64,000 nucleotides of DNA from Pseudochelatococcus lubricantis (GTDB lineage Bacteria > Pseudomonadota > Alphaproteobacteria > Rhizobiales > Beijerinckiaceae). Position 1 is the first letter of the stretch. The number at the start of each line of letters is the position of its first letter. A program made the position numbers and the translations under genes. The notes beneath the pieces were generated by a model. The model did no database searches, had not been told where the DNA came from, and saw only the letters and a program-made list of their open reading frames with translations. The stretch covers positions 62,001 through 126,000 of the forward strand of contig NZ_JAASQI010000008.1 of assembly GCF_011762225.1 (NCBI RefSeq). The letters are read 5' to 3'. Below are positions 1 to 9,438 of this stretch, piece after piece.

Positions 1-1
1 G

Positions 2-760
2 CCGGTGCTGGCCGCCGGCGTCGTGCTGCTGCGGCTCGGGCTTGTGGACCTCGGCGCGGGGCTCGCCGTCATCGGCGCGGCCGCGCTGCTGGCCGCCACC
101 GCGGCGGCGCTCGCGGTCGCCGCCTTCGTCCAGATCTGGCGCGAGGGCCGCCGGGGCCTCGGGGAAGCCATCCACGCGCTGCTGATCGCCGCCGTGGTGC
201 TTGCCTATCCCGGTTTTCTGGCCGTCCGCCTGCTGCTGATGCCCTATTACGCCGACCTGTCGACGGATACGACGCGCCCGCCAGCCTTCTCGCGCACCAC
301 GGCCGCCGTGGACGCGCGCGGCGGATACGTCCCCGGCGCCGCGATGCCGGCGGGCGGCGGGACGTGGCCCGGCGTCGCCCTGCCGTTTCCGGACAAGGCG
401 GTGCTGCGGCAGTTGCAGCGGCGGCAGCATCCCGATTTCGCCCCCCGCAGCAGCGATCTGGCTGCCGACGTGGTCTTCGCGCGCGTGCAGCAGATGGCGG
501 CGGCGGAGGGGTGGCGAATCATCGATTCGGCCCCGCCGGGAGGGCGCTTCGGCACGGGTCATCTGGACGCGCTGCTATACACGGGAGTGCTGAAGCTGCC
601 CGTCGACGTGACGGTGCGGCTGCGCATTCACGCCGACGGCACCACCATCGACGTGCGCTCCGTGCCGCGCTATCCACTGTTCGACGTGGGCACCGGCCCG
701 CAGCCCATCGAACGTTTTCTCGAAAGGGTGGACCCGGAAGAAGGCGTCGCCCGGGGGTGA
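2..760 (+). CDS. DUF1499 domain membrane protein (5' end outside window)
   Basis: The reading frame is open to the first base of the window, so the start is probably upstream; a GTG at base 5 is the first possible internal start. The visible part begins with two or three hydrophobic segments (about residues 5-45 and 60-82), followed by a soluble domain rich in beta-strand patterns that matches the DUF1499 family: a WPGVALPFP stretch, then a helix-rich region with VFARVQQMAAAEGW, then a DVTVRLRI strand. DUF1499 proteins have no established biochemical role. The gene ends 22 bases before the stop of a convergent MBL-fold gene. Family call from recognition; function unknown. Confidence 0.75.
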   Translation, partial: PVLAAGVVLLRLGLVDLGAGLAVIGAAALLAATAAALAVAAFVQIWREGRRGLGEAIHALLIAAVVLAYPGFLAVRLLLMPYYADLSTDTTRPPAFSRTTAAVDARGGYVPGAAMPAGGGTWPGVALPFPDKAVLRQLQRRQHPDFAPRSSDLAADVVFARVQQMAAAEGWRIIDSAPPGGRFGTGHLDALLYTGVLKLPVDVTVRLRIHADGTTIDVRSVPRYPLFDVGTGPQPIERFLERVDPEEGVARG

Positions 761-782
761 GGGTGCCGGCCCGGCCGGGCTG

Positions 783-1688
783 CTACCGCCGCCGCAGGAA
801 ACGCCCGCCGAGGTGCGCCGGCCCTTCGGATTCCACCTGCCCTTCGGCGATGAGGCTTTCGATGTGCGCGAAGACGGAACGTGCCGCGCCGTCGCGCAGT
901 TCCGGTGCGAGGCCGGTGTAGAGCTTGTCCACGATCTCGCCGATGCGGCCGTCTCCCGCCTCGATCCGCGCCAGAATCGCCGCCTCGCGCTGCCGGCGGT
1001 GATGGAGGAGGGCGCGCACGTAGCGGCGCGGGTCGCGCACCGGCCCGCCGTGGCCCGGCCAGTAGATGCGATCCTCCCGCATGCGCAGGCTCTCCAGCGA
1101 GGCCATGTAAGCGGCCATGGAGCCATCGGGCGGCGCGATCAGCGTCGTCGACCACGCCATCACATGGTCGCCGGAGAACAGCGCGCCGGTTTCCTCCAGC
1201 GCGAAGGCGAGATGATTGGCCGTATGGCCGGGCGTGGCGACAGCGATGAGCGTCCAGCCCTCGCCGGAGAGCCGCTCGCCGTCGGCCAGCACGCGGTCGG
1301 GGGTGTAGGTAAGGTCGGCGGCGGCCTCGATCTCCTCGGCCTCGCCCGGTGCGCGCGCGGCGAAGTGCGGCGCGCAGCCCGTCACCTCGGCCCCCGTCGC
1401 GGCCTGCAGAGCGGCAAGGCCCGCCGTGTGGTCGAAGTGTGTATGGGTGACGACGATCCGCGACACCCGCTCGCCCTTCACCGTGTCGAGCAGGCGGGCG
1501 AGATGGGCGGGATCGTCGGGGCCGGGGTCGATGATGGCGACATCGCCCTCGCCGACGATGTAGGTGCAGGTACCGGTATAGGTGTAGGCGCTGGCGTTCG
1601 GCGCGATCACCCGGCGCACGAGCGGCTCGGGTCGCGAAACCTGCCCCGCGACAGCGCTGTCGTCTCGCTCGAAGGGTATGTCTGACAT
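783..1688 (-). CDS. MBL-fold metallo-hydrolase (LACTB2-like)
   Basis: This is a metallo-beta-lactamase superfamily hydrolase of about 301 residues. The zinc-binding HTHFDH motif is at residues 82-87. Further ligands appear in TPGHTANH, SGDH and the final WPGHGGP. The C-terminal 80 residues are helical and end in a winged-helix-like segment, the arrangement of LACTB2-like hydrolases, some of which cleave RNA. The frame is open for 55 more codons upstream, but the MSDIPFERDD start at 1688 was chosen because homologues begin there and the upstream residues look like arginine-rich read-through. Substrate cannot be told from sequence; glyoxalase II-like thioester hydrolysis is an alternative. Confidence 0.85.
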   Translation of the reverse strand: MSDIPFERDDSAVAGQVSRPEPLVRRVIAPNASAYTYTGTCTYIVGEGDVAIIDPGPDDPAHLARLLDTVKGERVSRIVVTHTHFDHTAGLAALQAATGAEVTGCAPHFAARAPGEAEEIEAAADLTYTPDRVLADGERLSGEGWTLIAVATPGHTANHLAFALEETGALFSGDHVMAWSTTLIAPPDGSMAAYMASLESLRMREDRIYWPGHGGPVRDPRRYVRALLHHRRQREAAILARIEAGDGRIGEIVDKLYTGLAPELRDGAARSVFAHIESLIAEGQVESEGPAHLGGRFLRRR

Positions 1689-2154
1689 GGGATGCTCACT
1701 TGTCGGGATGGTCGCGCCGAGGGAGGCCCGCCTCGCGGCGCCGGTTCGGCCATCCGGCGCCTCCTGTTGCACGGCAGCATAGCATAACCGGCGGGCGCGG
1801 GCAGATCCGCCATGCTGCGGGCGTTCAGAACCCCAAACAAAATCTCGCGGCATCCCCAGTCCGGAGGTTTGTCAGGGCTTCTTGGTCTCGTCCGGATTGC
1901 CGGCCGGAGCCTGCGCGCATGTGTCACGAATAACAACCAAGTCATTCAAAAACGCAACTGAAAGTTGCATATTGCGCGAGGTCGTGTATATAAACGACGG
2001 GTCAAACGACAAATTTCGCAATTTTTCGGTCGTTGACGCAATTTATGCGCTTTTCACCGTCATTATCAATATCGGGTGCCGCGGCGTTCATGTCGACCAA
2101 CGGACACTGGTTCACTGAGCCTGTCATGTTGGTTTCACTAGAAATCTTGAGAAA
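1689..2154. other. AT-rich intergenic region between divergent genes
   Basis: About 466 bases without a supported gene. The half next to the AraC-type gene (about 1930-2150) is clearly richer in A+T than the rest of this part of the window. It contains a short dyad and a candidate promoter, listed separately. Short open frames here lack coding character or a ribosome binding site. The region probably holds the promoters of the divergent MBL-fold and AraC-type genes. Confidence 0.6.
1954..1992 (+). promoter_or_regulatory. Candidate promoter with dyad for the AraC-type gene
   Basis: The inverted repeat GCAACT-gaa-AGTTGC spans 1954-1968. It overlaps a possible -35 element TTGCAT (1965-1970), followed after 16 bases by TATATA (1987-1992). 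The arrangement would let a dimeric regulator bind over the -35 region. It lies about 160 bases before the AraC-type start. Pattern match by eye only. Confidence 0.35.
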
Positions 2155-3405
2155 GTGACGAATATGGACATCGACGTAAAACAAAAGTATATCGACGGAA
2201 GACGTGATCGTATACTGTTGACAACGGATGGCCCGGGGGTTGATGCAAGCGCTATTGAAACCATACGGTGCGTCAATTCCGCGGAATTCAACAAGGCATG
2301 TGGATCGGTAGTGTCTGCGACCGCCAGTCCGGACGATCATTCGTTCAGGGCGGACATCGGGCTGACGCCACAACTGTCCGCTGTTGCCGCGACGTGCGGC
2401 GAGCAGATACGCCATGTCGCCGGGGAGCGGGACATGCGCGAACCGGCCGTGATCCTGCTGTTCCGGCGCGCCGGCGGCATGACGCTGCGGGTCGGCGGCA
2501 AGCTGACGCCTCTCGACGTGGCGATCGTCAGCTCCGATACCGACTTCGCCATCCGTGCGGGCGACGTGCATGCGCCCTGTTCCATCGGCTGGATCAGCCT
2601 GACGGGCACGTCCGCTCTCGCGGCTCGCATGCGGCAGCCGGTGGTCGTGCCTCACACTGCTGCCGCGCCGGCAGATGACGGCGCCAGCCAGGCTGATGCG
2701 GGCACGGTGCTGCGGCAGGTCGGTGGCTCCGTTCTCGCGGCGCTGGCGCACGGCAATCCGGCGCCCGGCGCGGATGTGGCACATCTTGCGGCGCAACTGG
2801 CCGGCCTGATCGGCGAGGTGCTGGAGAATTGCGAGAGGACCGGGCGGCAGGCAACGGGAGAGGCCGGTCAGGCCGCGGACGGAGACAGGGACGACCGCGA
2901 CATCATCGCCGCCGTGCAGCGCTATCTGCGCCAGCATGCGCGCGACGCAGACCTGACGCCCGCCCGCCTTGCGCGCCATTGCGCGGTTTCGGTCCGCAAG
3001 CTCTATAATGCCTTCGCGGAGGCCGATCTTTCGCTGCACGGCGCGGTGCTGAGCCACCGGCTGGAAGAGGCGCGCCGCCAGTTGAGCGCCCCCGGCGCGA
3101 AGAAGGTCACGTCGATTGCCTTCGACTCCGGCTTCAAGGACATATCGACGTTCTACCGGAATTTCCGCCGCGAATTCGGCTACTCGCCGCGCGGCTCCGT
3201 GGCGCCTTCGCCGATACAGCGGAGGGCCGCGCCGGATCGCGGCACGGCGCGGCCGGCGGCGGAACCGGCGGGCCGAATCGGCGCGCGGCGCGATGAGGAG
3301 GGGGAAACCGTTCCCTTGCCGCGCGAAATGCTGTTCAGGCGTCGCGCTCCCCGTCGCGCCGTCCGCTGCCACCCGATGCCGGAGGGCCGCCGTTTCACCG
3401 AATAG
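2155..3405 (+). CDS. AraC-family transcriptional regulator
   Basis: A 416-residue DNA-binding regulator. Residues from about 245 to 343 form a standard AraC C-terminal domain with two helix-turn-helix units: LTPARLARHCAVSVRKLYNAF, then VTSIAFDSGFKDISTFYRNFRREFGYSP. The first 200 residues resemble the AraC-binding-like sensor domain of the PF14525 type. An unusual tail of about 70 residues, rich in Arg, Pro and Ala, follows the HTH domain; most relatives stop near residue 345, so the tail may come from loss of an ancestral stop. Start is GTG at 2155, or ATG at 2164; neither has a strong ribosome binding site. No adjacent co-directional target gene is evident. Confidence 0.85.
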   Translation: MTNMDIDVKQKYIDGRRDRILLTTDGPGVDASAIETIRCVNSAEFNKACGSVVSATASPDDHSFRADIGLTPQLSAVAATCGEQIRHVAGERDMREPAVILLFRRAGGMTLRVGGKLTPLDVAIVSSDTDFAIRAGDVHAPCSIGWISLTGTSALAARMRQPVVVPHTAAAPADDGASQADAGTVLRQVGGSVLAALAHGNPAPGADVAHLAAQLAGLIGEVLENCERTGRQATGEAGQAADGDRDDRDIIAAVQRYLRQHARDADLTPARLARHCAVSVRKLYNAFAEADLSLHGAVLSHRLEEARRQLSAPGAKKVTSIAFDSGFKDISTFYRNFRREFGYSPRGSVAPSPIQRRAAPDRGTARPAAEPAGRIGARRDEEGETVPLPREMLFRRRAPRRAVRCHPMPEGRRFTE

Positions 3406-3424
3406 GGACCCGTTCCGCCCCCGG

Positions 3425-6166
3425 TTACTCCATGCCGAAAAGTCTGAAGCGGCGCAGCAGCCATTTCTCGATTTCAAGTACGATCATGATGGCGATGCCC
3501 AGCAGAACGAGCAGGCCGCCGTCCTGCCAGGTGACGGGCCGCGTGTCGAAGGCCGCCTGCATGAACGGCGCATAGGTGAAGATGAACTGTCCCAGCGCCA
3601 CGGCGCCGACGGCGGCGAGCACCGCCCGGGTGCCGAGCGCTCCCCGCAATGTAAAGGAGGAGGTGTTCAGATAGCGCACGTTGAACAGATAGAATGTGTC
3701 GAGTATGACCAGCGCGTTGACGCACAAGGTGCGTGTCAGGGCGAGATCGTCGCCGCGCGACAGGCTGTAGAAATAGACGGCGAGCAGCGCGATCAGGAAC
3801 AGGACGGAAACCAGAAGCACTCGCCAGAGCATGAACGGCGACAGCAGTCCCGCACGGGCATCGCGCGGCCTGCGCGCCATCACGCCCGGCTCGGCCGGCT
3901 CGAACGCCAGCGCAAGTCCCAGCGTGCCCGCCGTGATGAGGTTGAGCCACAGGATCTGCGCCGGCGTCAGCGGCATGGCGAGGCCGGCCGCGATGGCGAA
4001 GACAACGGCGAGGAGTTCGCCGCCGTTGGTGGGCAGCGTCCAGGCGATCATCTTGCGAATGTTGTCGTAGACCGTGCGTCCCTCCGAAACGGCGGCGACG
4101 ATGGAGGCGAAGTTGTCGTCGAGCAGCACGACCTGCGCGGCCTCCTTGGCGGCCTCTGTGCCCTTGCGGCCCATGGCGATGCCGACGTCGGCCTGCCGCA
4201 GGGAGGGCGCGTCGTTGACGCCGTCGCCCGTCATGGCGACAACGGCGCCCGTCGTCTGCAGGGCCTTGACGATGCGCAGCTTGTGCTGCGGGCTCGTCCG
4301 CGCGAAAACGTCGGTGCGTGCGGCGAGCGCCGGCAGTTCGTCGTCTGACAGGGCCTCGACATCCGCGCCGGTCGCCACGGCCGGGGTCGGCGAGAGACCA
4401 AGCTGCCGGGCGATCGCGGCGGCGGTGGCGGCATGGTCGCCCGTGATCATCTTCACCGCGATGCCGGCGGTGTGGCACTCGCGGATGGCGGCAACGGCCT
4501 CGTCACGCGGCGGGTCGATGAAGCCGGTGAGGCCGATGAACACCAGCCCGTCGCGCAGGTCGTCGAACGTGAGGCGGGAGGCGAGCTTCGGCAGCGGGCG
4601 GAAGGCGAAGCCGAGCACACGCTCGCCATGCGCCGCTGCCTTGGCGATTTCCTCGTGCCAGTAGTCAGCGTCCATGGCCGCGCGGACGTCGTGCCCGGTT
4701 CCGTCGCCGGCCATCTGGCTGGTGCACACCTCGATCAGCCGCTCGGGTGCGCCCTTGACGAAGATGATGCCTCCCCCGCCGGGGGCGTGGTGCAGTGTGG
4801 CCATGAAGCGGTGGCCGGAATCGAACGGGATCTCGTCCAGGCGCTCCCACGTACCGCGCTCCTGCGAAGGGTCGAGGTCGGCCTTGCGGGCGAGCGTCAG
4901 CAGCGCGCCCTCCATCGGGTCGCCGTCGACGATCCAGCGGCCGTCGCGCCAGTGAAGTTGCGCGTCGTTGCACAGCGCCCCGGCGAGCAGGAGCCGCCCG
5001 ACAGGGTCTGTCGCGGCAGGGTGCACGGCCTCGCCGTGGAGCGTGGCGATGCCGCCCTCCGGCGCATAGCCCGCGCCCGCGACGCGCAGAAAGCCTTCGG
5101 CGGTGATGATGCTGCGCACCGTCATCTCGTTGCGGGTCAGCGTGCCGGTCTTGTCGGAGCAGATGACGGAGGTCGCGCCGAGCGTCTCGACGGCTGGCAG
5201 CCTGCGGATCACGGCGTTGCGCGCGGCCATGCGCCGCACGCCGATGGCGAGCGTGATGGTGATCACGGCCGGCAGCCCTTCCGGCACCACACCCACGGCC
5301 AGCGCCACCACGGCAATGAGCGCATCGGCCCAGCCGAAGCTGCGAGCATGGACGGCGAAGAAGAACAGCACCACGCCGCAGGCCAGCGCCAGCAGCGTGA
5401 AACGTCGCGCGAATTCGTTGATCTGGCGCAGCAGGGGGGTCGACATCGGCTCGACATTGGCGAGCAGCGTCGAGATGTGGCCGATCTCGGTGGCGGTGCC
5501 TGTCGCCACGACGATGCCCGTACCCTGTCCCGCGGCGACCATGGTGCCGGAGAAGGCGAGGCTGGTGCGGTCGCCCAGCGGCGCGTCGGGGGCGGCGGGT
5601 GCATTATGCTTTTCGGCGGCGACCGATTCGCCCGTCAGGATCGCTTCGTCGATCAGCAGGTTGCGCGCGTGCGTCAGGCGCAGGTCGGCTGGCACCCGGT
5701 CGCCTGCCTCCAGCAGCACGATGTCGCCCGGCACGAGTTCATCCGCCGGGACGCTGGTGCGCGCGCCGCCGCGGATGACGTTGGCGCGGGGCGAGATCAT
5801 GTCCCGGATGGCGCCGAGCGCCGCCTCCGCCTTGCCCTCCTGCACGAAGCCCACGACAGCGTTGACCACCACCACCGCCAGAATCACCGCCGCGTCGATC
5901 ATATGGCCGAGCACGAGGGCCGCGACCGCTCCCGCCAGCAGGACGTAGATCAGCACGTTGTCGAACTGGGCCAGAAAGCGCAGGATGGGGTTGCGGCGCG
6001 GCGGCTTCGGCAGCCGGTTGAAGCCGTGAATGCCGCGCCGGCGGCGAACCTGCGCGTCGTCGAGGCCGTCCTCGCCGACCTCCAGTTCCCTGCGGACCGC
6101 CTCGGCCGGCAGGGCGTGCCACTGGGGCGCGGGATCGGCGGGGGCTGCTGGCGGTATGGCGTTCAT
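3425..6166 (-). CDS. P2-type cation-transporting ATPase
   Basis: A 913-residue HAD-type P-ATPase of the inner membrane, moving cations at the expense of ATP. In order: cation ATPase N-domain (1-75), M1-M2, actuator domain with TGES in the LTGES loop, M3-M4 with PEGLP (about 295-299), phosphorylation motif DKTGTLT with Asp338, KGAPE in the nucleotide domain, TGDGVNDAPSL hinge, and M5-M10. The PEGLP motif and the Asn and Glu in M5 (PTNGGE) fit the SERCA/PMCA group. However, M6 reads WLNLITAGTLGLAL, with Ala where Ca2+ pumps have an essential Asp, so the ion is uncertain. The stop lies 19 bases from the convergent AraC-type gene. Confidence 0.9.
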   Translation of the reverse strand: MNAIPPAAPADPAPQWHALPAEAVRRELEVGEDGLDDAQVRRRRGIHGFNRLPKPPRRNPILRFLAQFDNVLIYVLLAGAVAALVLGHMIDAAVILAVVVVNAVVGFVQEGKAEAALGAIRDMISPRANVIRGGARTSVPADELVPGDIVLLEAGDRVPADLRLTHARNLLIDEAILTGESVAAEKHNAPAAPDAPLGDRTSLAFSGTMVAAGQGTGIVVATGTATEIGHISTLLANVEPMSTPLLRQINEFARRFTLLALACGVVLFFFAVHARSFGWADALIAVVALAVGVVPEGLPAVITITLAIGVRRMAARNAVIRRLPAVETLGATSVICSDKTGTLTRNEMTVRSIITAEGFLRVAGAGYAPEGGIATLHGEAVHPAATDPVGRLLLAGALCNDAQLHWRDGRWIVDGDPMEGALLTLARKADLDPSQERGTWERLDEIPFDSGHRFMATLHHAPGGGGIIFVKGAPERLIEVCTSQMAGDGTGHDVRAAMDADYWHEEIAKAAAHGERVLGFAFRPLPKLASRLTFDDLRDGLVFIGLTGFIDPPRDEAVAAIRECHTAGIAVKMITGDHAATAAAIARQLGLSPTPAVATGADVEALSDDELPALAARTDVFARTSPQHKLRIVKALQTTGAVVAMTGDGVNDAPSLRQADVGIAMGRKGTEAAKEAAQVVLLDDNFASIVAAVSEGRTVYDNIRKMIAWTLPTNGGELLAVVFAIAAGLAMPLTPAQILWLNLITAGTLGLALAFEPAEPGVMARRPRDARAGLLSPFMLWRVLLVSVLFLIALLAVYFYSLSRGDDLALTRTLCVNALVILDTFYLFNVRYLNTSSFTLRGALGTRAVLAAVGAVALGQFIFTYAPFMQAAFDTRPVTWQDGGLLVLLGIAIMIVLEIEKWLLRRFRLFGME

Positions 6167-6201
6167 GAAACCTCGTCGGCGTCGATGGGGAGCGGCGGAA
6201 G

Positions 6202-6225
6202 GCTAACGTGTACTGCTAACGTGTA
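6202..6225. repeat. Direct repeat upstream of the P-type ATPase gene
   Basis: GCTAACGTGTA occurs at 6202-6212 and again at 6215-6225, a 13-base period, with a degenerate third unit (GCTTACG) immediately after. It lies 36-60 bases upstream of the ATPase start, on the promoter side. A repeated 11-mer at this place suggests a binding site for a regulator of the pump; no regulator gene is adjacent. Confidence 0.55.
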
Positions 6226-6436
6226 TCGCTTACGCCGCAATGTTCATGCCAGGATATCGCAACGTCGCCGCAGGCGGATGAACGGGAGATGACAAAGCGG
6301 CGCAAGGCGGGCTGACGATGGCGGTTGCCCTCGGGCGCCGGAATACTCTATTAGCGTCGGGCGGCATGCCTGACGCGCCTTGCCGCGTTCAAGGTGCTTT
6401 TCAATGCGCGCGCTGTCGCGCCCGGACCGGGACAAA

Positions 6437-7396
6437 ATGTCGCTACGTATCGTTTTCATGGGCACGCCGGATTTCGCCGTTCCCACACTCGCCGAGATCG
6501 TCGGGCAGGGGCACGAGGTCGTCGCCGTCTATACGCGCGCGCCGGCGAAGCGCGGCCGGGGCCTTGCCGAGCAGCCCTCGCCGGTGCACGCCATGGCGGA
6601 CAGGTTCGGCTTTCCCGTGTTCACGCCGCGCACACTGCGCGATCCGGAGGCCATCGAGACCTTCCGGTCGCTGGAGGCAGACGTGGCGGTCGTGGTGGCC
6701 TACGGCATGATCCTGCCTCAGGAGGTGCTCGATGCGCCCGCGATAGGCTGCCTCAACCTGCACGCCTCGCTGCTGCCGCGCTGGCGAGGGGCGGCGCCCA
6801 TCCAGCGGGCGGTGATGGCGGGCGATGCGGAGACGGGCGTCGCGGTGATGAAGATGGAGGCTGGCCTCGACACCGGCCCTGTCGGCATGCTGGAGCGCGT
6901 CGCCATCGGCCCGGACGAGACGGCGGGCGAACTGCACGACCGTCTGTCCCGCCTTGGCGCGGACCTCATGGCGCGCGCGCTCGCCGCCCTGTCGCGCGGG
7001 GCGCTCGGCTTTGTGCCGCAGCCGGAGGAGGGCGTGGCCTACGCCAGCAAGATCACCAACGAGGAAGCGCGTATCGACTGGTCCTGGCCGGCGAAGAAGG
7101 TGCACGACCACGTGCGCGGCCTCTCGCCTTTCCCCGGCGCGTTCGTGCTCGCCGACCTCGGGCGCGGCGCGGAGCGGCTCAAGGTGCTGCGCACCGCCGT
7201 CGCCGGGGGGGCCGGCGATCCCGGCACCTTGTTGGATGACGAATTGACCGTCGCCTGCGGCGAGGGCGCCGTGCGCCTGTTGCAGGTGCAGCGTGCGGGC
7301 AAGGGCGTCGTTACGGCGGCCGATTTCCTCAACGGCGTTTCCCTGCACAAGGGCGCTGTCCTCTCCGCATCGGCGGATGACGGAAAGCCCGACTGA
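6437..7396 (+). CDS. fmt: Methionyl-tRNA formyltransferase
   Basis: Formylates the amino group of methionine on initiator tRNA using 10-formyltetrahydrofolate. The 319-residue protein begins [16 protein letters not shown] and carries the catalytic core [13 protein letters not shown] at 111-123 with Asn108, His110 and the later Asp of GLDTGP, followed by the C-terminal OB-like tRNA-binding domain. The frame is open 19 codons further upstream, but homologues start at 6437. Its stop directly abuts the truA start, so the two are co-transcribed. The usual partner def is absent here and lies about 41 kb away, at 47354. Confidence 0.97.
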   Translation: MSLRIVFMGTPDFAVPTLAEIVGQGHEVVAVYTRAPAKRGRGLAEQPSPVHAMADRFGFPVFTPRTLRDPEAIETFRSLEADVAVVVAYGMILPQEVLDAPAIGCLNLHASLLPRWRGAAPIQRAVMAGDAETGVAVMKMEAGLDTGPVGMLERVAIGPDETAGELHDRLSRLGADLMARALAALSRGALGFVPQPEEGVAYASKITNEEARIDWSWPAKKVHDHVRGLSPFPGAFVLADLGRGAERLKVLRTAVAGGAGDPGTLLDDELTVACGEGAVRLLQVQRAGKGVVTAADFLNGVSLHKGAVLSASADDGKPD

Positions 7397-8143
7397 ATGC
7401 CGCGTTACAGGCTGATCGTGGAATATGACGGCACGCCCTATGTCGGTTGGCAATGGCAGGACAACGGGCGGGCGGTTCAGCAGGCGGTGGAGGAGGCGAT
7501 CGCCGCCTGCACGAATGAGCGTATGCGCGTGCAATGCGCCGGGCGCACGGACGCGGGCGTGCATGCCACGCATCAGGTGGTGCATGTCGATCTGGCGCGC
7601 GATTGGCGCGCCGACCGGCTGCGGGACGCCGTCAACGCGCATCTGAAGCTGCAAGGAGATACGGTGGCCGTGGTTGCCGCCGATGCCGTCGACGAGGCGT
7701 TCGACGCGCGTCATTCCGCCATCCGGCGTCACTACCTCTACCGCATCCTGAACCGCCGCCCCCAGCCGGCTTTGGAGCGCAACCGCGTCTGGCACGTGCC
7801 GCGGCAGCTCGACGCGCCGGCCATGCATGAGGCGGCGCAACGCCTTGTGGGCAAACACGATTTCACGACATTCCGCGCAGCCGATTGTCAGGCAGCGAGC
7901 CCTCTCCGCACGCTGGAGCGGCTCGATGTGGAACGCACGGGCGACGAGATCCGCATCTTCGCCGCCGCCCGTTCATTCCTGCACCATCAGGTGCGCTCGA
8001 TGGCGGGCACGCTCGAACTCGTGGGCGCGGGAAAATGGACGCCGGACGACGTGACCGACGCGCTCGAAGCCCGCCAGCGCGCCCGCTGTGGCACGATGGC
8101 GCCAGCGTGCGGGCTTTATCTGATCGGCGTGGATTATCCGTGA
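7397..8143 (+). CDS. truA: tRNA pseudouridine(38-40) synthase
   Basis: Converts uridines 38-40 in the anticodon stem of many tRNAs to pseudouridine. The 248-residue protein has the family signature around the catalytic Asp52 in [16 protein letters not shown] and the later FHHQVRSM-like motif ([13 protein letters not shown]) near residue 195. Length is typical. It starts at the base after the fmt stop codon, with no separate promoter space. It converges on dapE, with a palindromic repeat element filling the gap. Confidence 0.97.
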   Translation: MPRYRLIVEYDGTPYVGWQWQDNGRAVQQAVEEAIAACTNERMRVQCAGRTDAGVHATHQVVHVDLARDWRADRLRDAVNAHLKLQGDTVAVVAADAVDEAFDARHSAIRRHYLYRILNRRPQPALERNRVWHVPRQLDAPAMHEAAQRLVGKHDFTTFRAADCQAASPLRTLERLDVERTGDEIRIFAAARSFLHHQVRSMAGTLELVGAGKWTPDDVTDALEARQRARCGTMAPACGLYLIGVDYP

Positions 8144-8159
8144 GGGCCAGGGGGCGGCT

Positions 8160-8262
8160 AGAGCGCGTTCCGATCAGATGGAAGCATCTGATCGATCAGA
8201 ATTCGCTCAAAATAAGGAATTTAGAATCTGTCTTGTTTCAACTTAAACAGGACAGATTCTAA
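8160..8262. repeat. TAGAGCG-type palindromic intergenic element, copy 1
   Basis: A composite element of two stem-loops. The first, 8171-8194, pairs CGATCAGATG with CATCTGATCG around GAAG and is enclosed by GAGCG (8161-8165) and CGCTC (8204-8208). The second, 8223-8260, is a 16-bp stem with one G-T pair around CAACTT. The dapE stop codon (8259-8261) lies at the edge of the second stem. Similar elements starting TAGAGC are dispersed in Hyphomicrobiales genomes (recalled, not searched). A related copy is at 38632-38734, also between convergent genes. It may act as a bidirectional transcription terminator. Confidence 0.7.
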
Positions 8263-9431
8263 GGTCCGAAATAGCGCTCCAGCGCACCGCGGTAGATGGC
8301 GGTGAGGCTGGCCAGATCGTCGACCGCCACGAACTCGTCCACCTGATGCATGGTGCCGCCAACGGGGCCAAACTCCACCACGGGGCAACAAGCCTGGATG
8401 AAGCGCGCGTCGGAGGTGCCGCCCGTCGTGGAAAGCGCCGGCCTGCGGCCCGTCACCGCTTCGACGGCGGCACTCACGATGTCGACGAACGGGCCGGGGT
8501 TGGTGAGGAAGGCGACCGCGTTGCTGTAATCGAAGGTGAGGCTTACCTCGGCGTCGCCCTCGCGCCGAGCGCGGGCGAGGCGCCCTTCGATCTCGGCCTT
8601 CAGGCTGTCCAGCGTCCAGCGGTCATTGAAGCGGACGTTGAACACCGCCTTCGCCTCGCCGGGGATGAGGTTGGTGGCCGGGTTGCCGACGTCGACGGTC
8701 GTGACTTCCAGATTGGACGGATCGAAATGCGCGGTGCCATCGTCAAGCGCCGGCCCGGTGAGGGCTTCTAGCGCGCGCAGCAGCGTTGGCAGCGGATTCA
8801 GGGCAAGGTGCGGATAGCCGACATGGCCTTGCCGCCCCGTCACGGTCAGCCGCCCGGTGAGAGAGCCGCGCCGGCCGATCTTGATCATGTCGCCGAGGCT
8901 CGCGGGATTGGTCGGCTCGCCCAGGATGCAGTGCGAAAACTGCTCGCCGCGCGCCTTCGCCCATTCCAGCAGCTTCACCGTGCCGTTGACGGCCGGGCCT
9001 TCCTCGTCCCCCGTCAGAAGGAAGGCGATGGAGCCGCCGAATGACGGATGGGCGGCGATGAAATCGGTCGCTGCCGTCACCATCGCCGCGACGCCGCCCT
9101 TCATGTCGCACGCGCCGCGCCCGTAGAGGCGGCCGTCCACGATCTCGCCGGCGAAGGGATCGTGCCGCCAGCGCGCGATATCGCCCGTCGGCACCACATC
9201 CGTATGCCCGGCGAAGACGAGCAGCGGCGCGCCCGTGCCGTAGCGGGCGTAAAGGTTGTCGACGTCCGGCGTGCCGGGGGCGGAGAAGGCCACCCGCTCC
9301 ACGGAAAAGCCGGCGGCGGCGAGGTGGGAGGCGAGCAGCGTGAGCGCGCCGCCCTCCGCCGGCGTGACGGAGGGGCAGCGGATCAGATCCTGCGCGAGCA
9401 GGACGGCGGGGTGGATCGCGGCGTCGGACAT
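8259..9431 (-). CDS. dapE: Succinyl-diaminopimelate desuccinylase
   Basis: Zinc-dependent M20-family enzyme that removes succinate from N-succinyl-LL-diaminopimelate in lysine and peptidoglycan precursor synthesis. The 390-residue protein shows the metal ligands and catalytic residues in order: GHTDVV (His76), GACDMKGG (Asp109), GDEEGPA (Glu143/Glu144), and a C-terminal GGTSDARF ligand region. It follows dapD after 7 bases and is probably translated from the same mRNA. Its stop codon lies in a dispersed palindromic repeat, suggesting that the element inserted at or formed the gene end. Confidence 0.96.
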   Translation of the reverse strand: MSDAAIHPAVLLAQDLIRCPSVTPAEGGALTLLASHLAAAGFSVERVAFSAPGTPDVDNLYARYGTGAPLLVFAGHTDVVPTGDIARWRHDPFAGEIVDGRLYGRGACDMKGGVAAMVTAATDFIAAHPSFGGSIAFLLTGDEEGPAVNGTVKLLEWAKARGEQFSHCILGEPTNPASLGDMIKIGRRGSLTGRLTVTGRQGHVGYPHLALNPLPTLLRALEALTGPALDDGTAHFDPSNLEVTTVDVGNPATNLIPGEAKAVFNVRFNDRWTLDSLKAEIEGRLARARREGDAEVSLTFDYSNAVAFLTNPGPFVDIVSAAVEAVTGRRPALSTTGGTSDARFIQACCPVVEFGPVGGTMHQVDEFVAVDDLASLTAIYRGALERYFGP

Positions 9432-9438
9432 CGGGAAC

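Noticed and set aside
4433-6292. A 619-codon plus-strand frame opposite the P-type ATPase
   Set aside because: Shadow of a well-supported gene; no recognisable domain.
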